DNA of 12,948 bases from UBA3305 sp002373555 (GTDB lineage: Bacteria > Bacillota > Clostridia > Lachnospirales > Lachnospiraceae), in assembly GCA_946612455.1 (NCBI GenBank), contig CAMOER010000054.1, positions 1-12,948 of the forward strand. Reading direction: 5' to 3'. Each line of letters opens with the position of its first letter. The stretch's first letter is position 1. The notes beneath the pieces are model-generated. The model saw only the letters and a program-made list of their open reading frames with translations, did not search any database and had not been told where the DNA came from. The translations under genes and the position numbers were made by a program. This document shows, piece after piece, positions 12,455-12,948 of the stretch.

Positions 12455-12620
12455 TGTTTTACCTCCTTCAATACTCTTGCTGCGTCCCCGGCCGTCACCG
12501 GCGATGGTTGCTCCTGACAGTTAGCTTTCTATAACCATACTGCAAAAAAATATTCCCTAATTTCTTTCAAGCATCTTTCTGGGGCAATGCGTTGGTAACA
12601 AAAATTAGAACTATCTAACA
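12455..12620 (-). promoter_or_regulatory. Long 5' leader of the - strand operon
   Basis: About 165 nt separate the predicted transcription start (near 12621) from the first ATG, more than the ribosome binding site needs. Its first 20 nt hold the operator. Nearer the gene is a small GCCG-GTGA-CGGC hairpin (12491-12502) with a GNRA-type loop. Two tiny frames (ATG GTT ATA GAA AGC TAA and ATG CTT GAA AGA AAT TAG) lack ribosome binding sites. I recognise no riboswitch class. Part of the leader may be leftover coding sequence, since a frame ending inside the methyltransferase reads protein-like (PVTAGDAARVLKEVKQ). Confidence 0.4.
12603..12619 (-). promoter_or_regulatory. Putative operator, copy 2 (TTAG-N6-CTAA dyad)
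   Basis: The + strand reads AATTAGAACTATCTAAC, matching the site at 6016-6032 in 15 of 17 bases. On the transcribed strand it is GTTAGATAGTTCTAATT, with the inverted repeat TTAG-N6-CTAA. It lies at about +2 to +18 relative to the predicted start, a typical position for a roadblock or initiation repressor. Confidence 0.65.
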
Positions 12621-12627
12621 CCAAGTT

Positions 12628-12656
12628 ATTATATTCCTATCACAGAAGAAAATCAA
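12628..12656 (-). promoter_or_regulatory. Near-consensus sigma-70 type promoter for the methyltransferase operon
   Basis: On the - strand TTGATT (12656-12651) and TATAAT (12633-12628) are separated by 17 bp. Transcription should begin around 12621 and run left through seven genes to 7075. It is similar in strength to the promoter at 6010-6038 and shares its operator-like dyad. Confidence 0.78.
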
Positions 12657-12679
12657 GAGGAGAAATCATCTCTGCAATT

Positions 12680-12805
12680 CTATTTCCTGTCGAAGACCTG
12701 AAGTACCAATGACGCGGATGGTTCACATGCCATCTGCGCATCCTTGAGACCGGCATGGAACGCATCGCCGATTCCATCGAGCGCCACAACAAAGGCCTCT
12801 GCTGA
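12680..12805 (-). pseudogene. Short gene fragment of uncertain strand
   Basis: On the - strand 41 codons are open, with protein-like text (AFVVALDGIGDAFHAGLKDA, then ACEPSASLVLQVFDRK) ending at a TAG just before the operon promoter; a GTG with GAGG upstream could start about 35 codons of it. On the + strand the same DNA also reads LRILETGMERIADSIERHNK and ends at TGA 12803-12805, looking like the tail of a helical protein. Only one reading can be real and I cannot decide. Either way it looks like the remnant of a larger gene. The span from 12657 to 12889 holds nothing else recognisable except the hairpin at 12835. Confidence 0.25.
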
Positions 12806-12834
12806 TCAGAATTATTTCATAACAGAAAGAACAC

Positions 12835-12870
12835 ACAGGGACTGTATTCCACTCAGAATGCAGCCCCTGT
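12835..12870 (-). terminator. Terminator-like hairpin for the right-edge gene
   Basis: ACAGGGACTGTATTC (12835-12849) pairs with GAATGCAGCCCCTGT (12856-12870) with one mismatch and one G-T pair, leaving a 6-nt loop. On the - strand it is followed by a T-rich run (TGTGTTCTTTCTGTT). It lies 20 nt past the stop of the gene entering from the right edge. Confidence 0.6.
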
Positions 12871-12889
12871 TATCCGTTATCTCTTCTCA

Positions 12890-12948
12890 TTACTTGCCCT
12901 CGCGGTGAGAGAAGCTTTCATAGAACTCCTTCAGCATATTCAGCGCCT
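12890..12948 (-). CDS. C-terminal 18 codons of an unidentified gene
   Basis: On the - strand the frame reads ALNMLKEFYESFSHREGK and stops at TAA (12892-12890), followed by a terminator-like hairpin. The amphipathic, charged composition looks like the helical tail of a soluble protein. Too little is present to name a family. It is transcribed in the same direction as the methyltransferase operon, but the hairpin and the operon's own promoter separate the two. Confidence 0.5.
   Translation of the reverse strand, partial: ALNMLKEFYESFSHREGK

Noticed and set aside
12491..12502. Riboswitch in the long operon leader
   Set aside because: Only one short GNRA hairpin could be seen. None of the conserved cores I can recognise (SAM, SAH, cobalamin, TPP, glycine) is present.
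10766..12517. Very long + strand open frame of 583 codons lying antisense to three operon genes
   Set aside because: The - strand genes beneath it carry clear motifs (two SAM/hydrolase signatures and the ATC family pattern) and proper ribosome binding sites. The + translation shows no family motif and no ribosome binding site at its start. It looks like a by-product of codon bias.

Overview
The window looks like an accessory region of a Clostridia chromosome, most likely Lachnospiraceae or a close relative. The grounds are strong AAGGAGG-type ribosome binding sites, occasional TTG/GTG starts, tight ATGA overlaps between genes, roughly balanced base composition, and protein families (ATC hydrolase family, GLUG-repeat secreted protein, small multi-spanning membrane proteins) that are typical of gut Firmicutes. 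This assignment is inferred from family content, not from a marker gene. No rRNA, tRNA, CRISPR array, transposase or phage gene was seen.

Left part, + strand (1-5934). The window opens inside an ATC-hydrolase-family gene. It is followed by a broken composite ORF whose end is the first third of a ketopantoate-reductase-like protein. Next is a compact three-gene membrane-protein cluster (931-2665) whose first and third members look like paralogues. A decayed stretch (2678-2966) holds a 19-residue membrane-peptide stub and an unrecognised 66-codon ORF. Then come an alpha/beta hydrolase, an AraC-type regulator and a secreted GLUG-repeat protein, which ends before a strong hairpin (5970-6005).

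Middle, + strand (6010-7023). A near-consensus promoter (TTGACG, 17 bp, TATAAT) drives a BAAT/acyl-CoA-thioesterase-like alpha/beta hydrolase. Its 17-bp spacer is filled by a dyad, AATTAGCAATATCTAAC.

Right part, - strand (12656 down to 7075). A second near-consensus promoter (TTGATT, 17 bp, TATAAT) reads leftward into a probable seven-gene operon: SAM methyltransferase, alpha/beta hydrolase, ATC-hydrolase-family protein, LCM/TcmP-type O-methyltransferase, SAM methyltransferase, metallo-beta-lactamase-fold hydrolase, and a SAM methyltransferase with two N-terminal membrane segments. Most junctions overlap or are within 5 nt. A 10-codon ORF with its own good ribosome binding site sits between the alpha/beta hydrolase and the ATC hydrolase, joined to each by an ATGA overlap. 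Immediately downstream of the -10 of this promoter lies a near-copy (15 of 17 bases) of the dyad found in the 6010 promoter.

The shared operator suggests that the thioesterase-like gene and the methyltransferase/hydrolase operon form one regulon, probably under a dimeric repressor of MarR or TetR type that is not encoded in the window. The substrate is unknown. Four methyltransferases combined with four hydrolases of different chemistry suggest modification and breakdown of a small molecule. This regulon is the best candidate for an undescribed system here. The far right edge holds gene debris, a terminator-like hairpin and the last 18 codons of another - strand gene.
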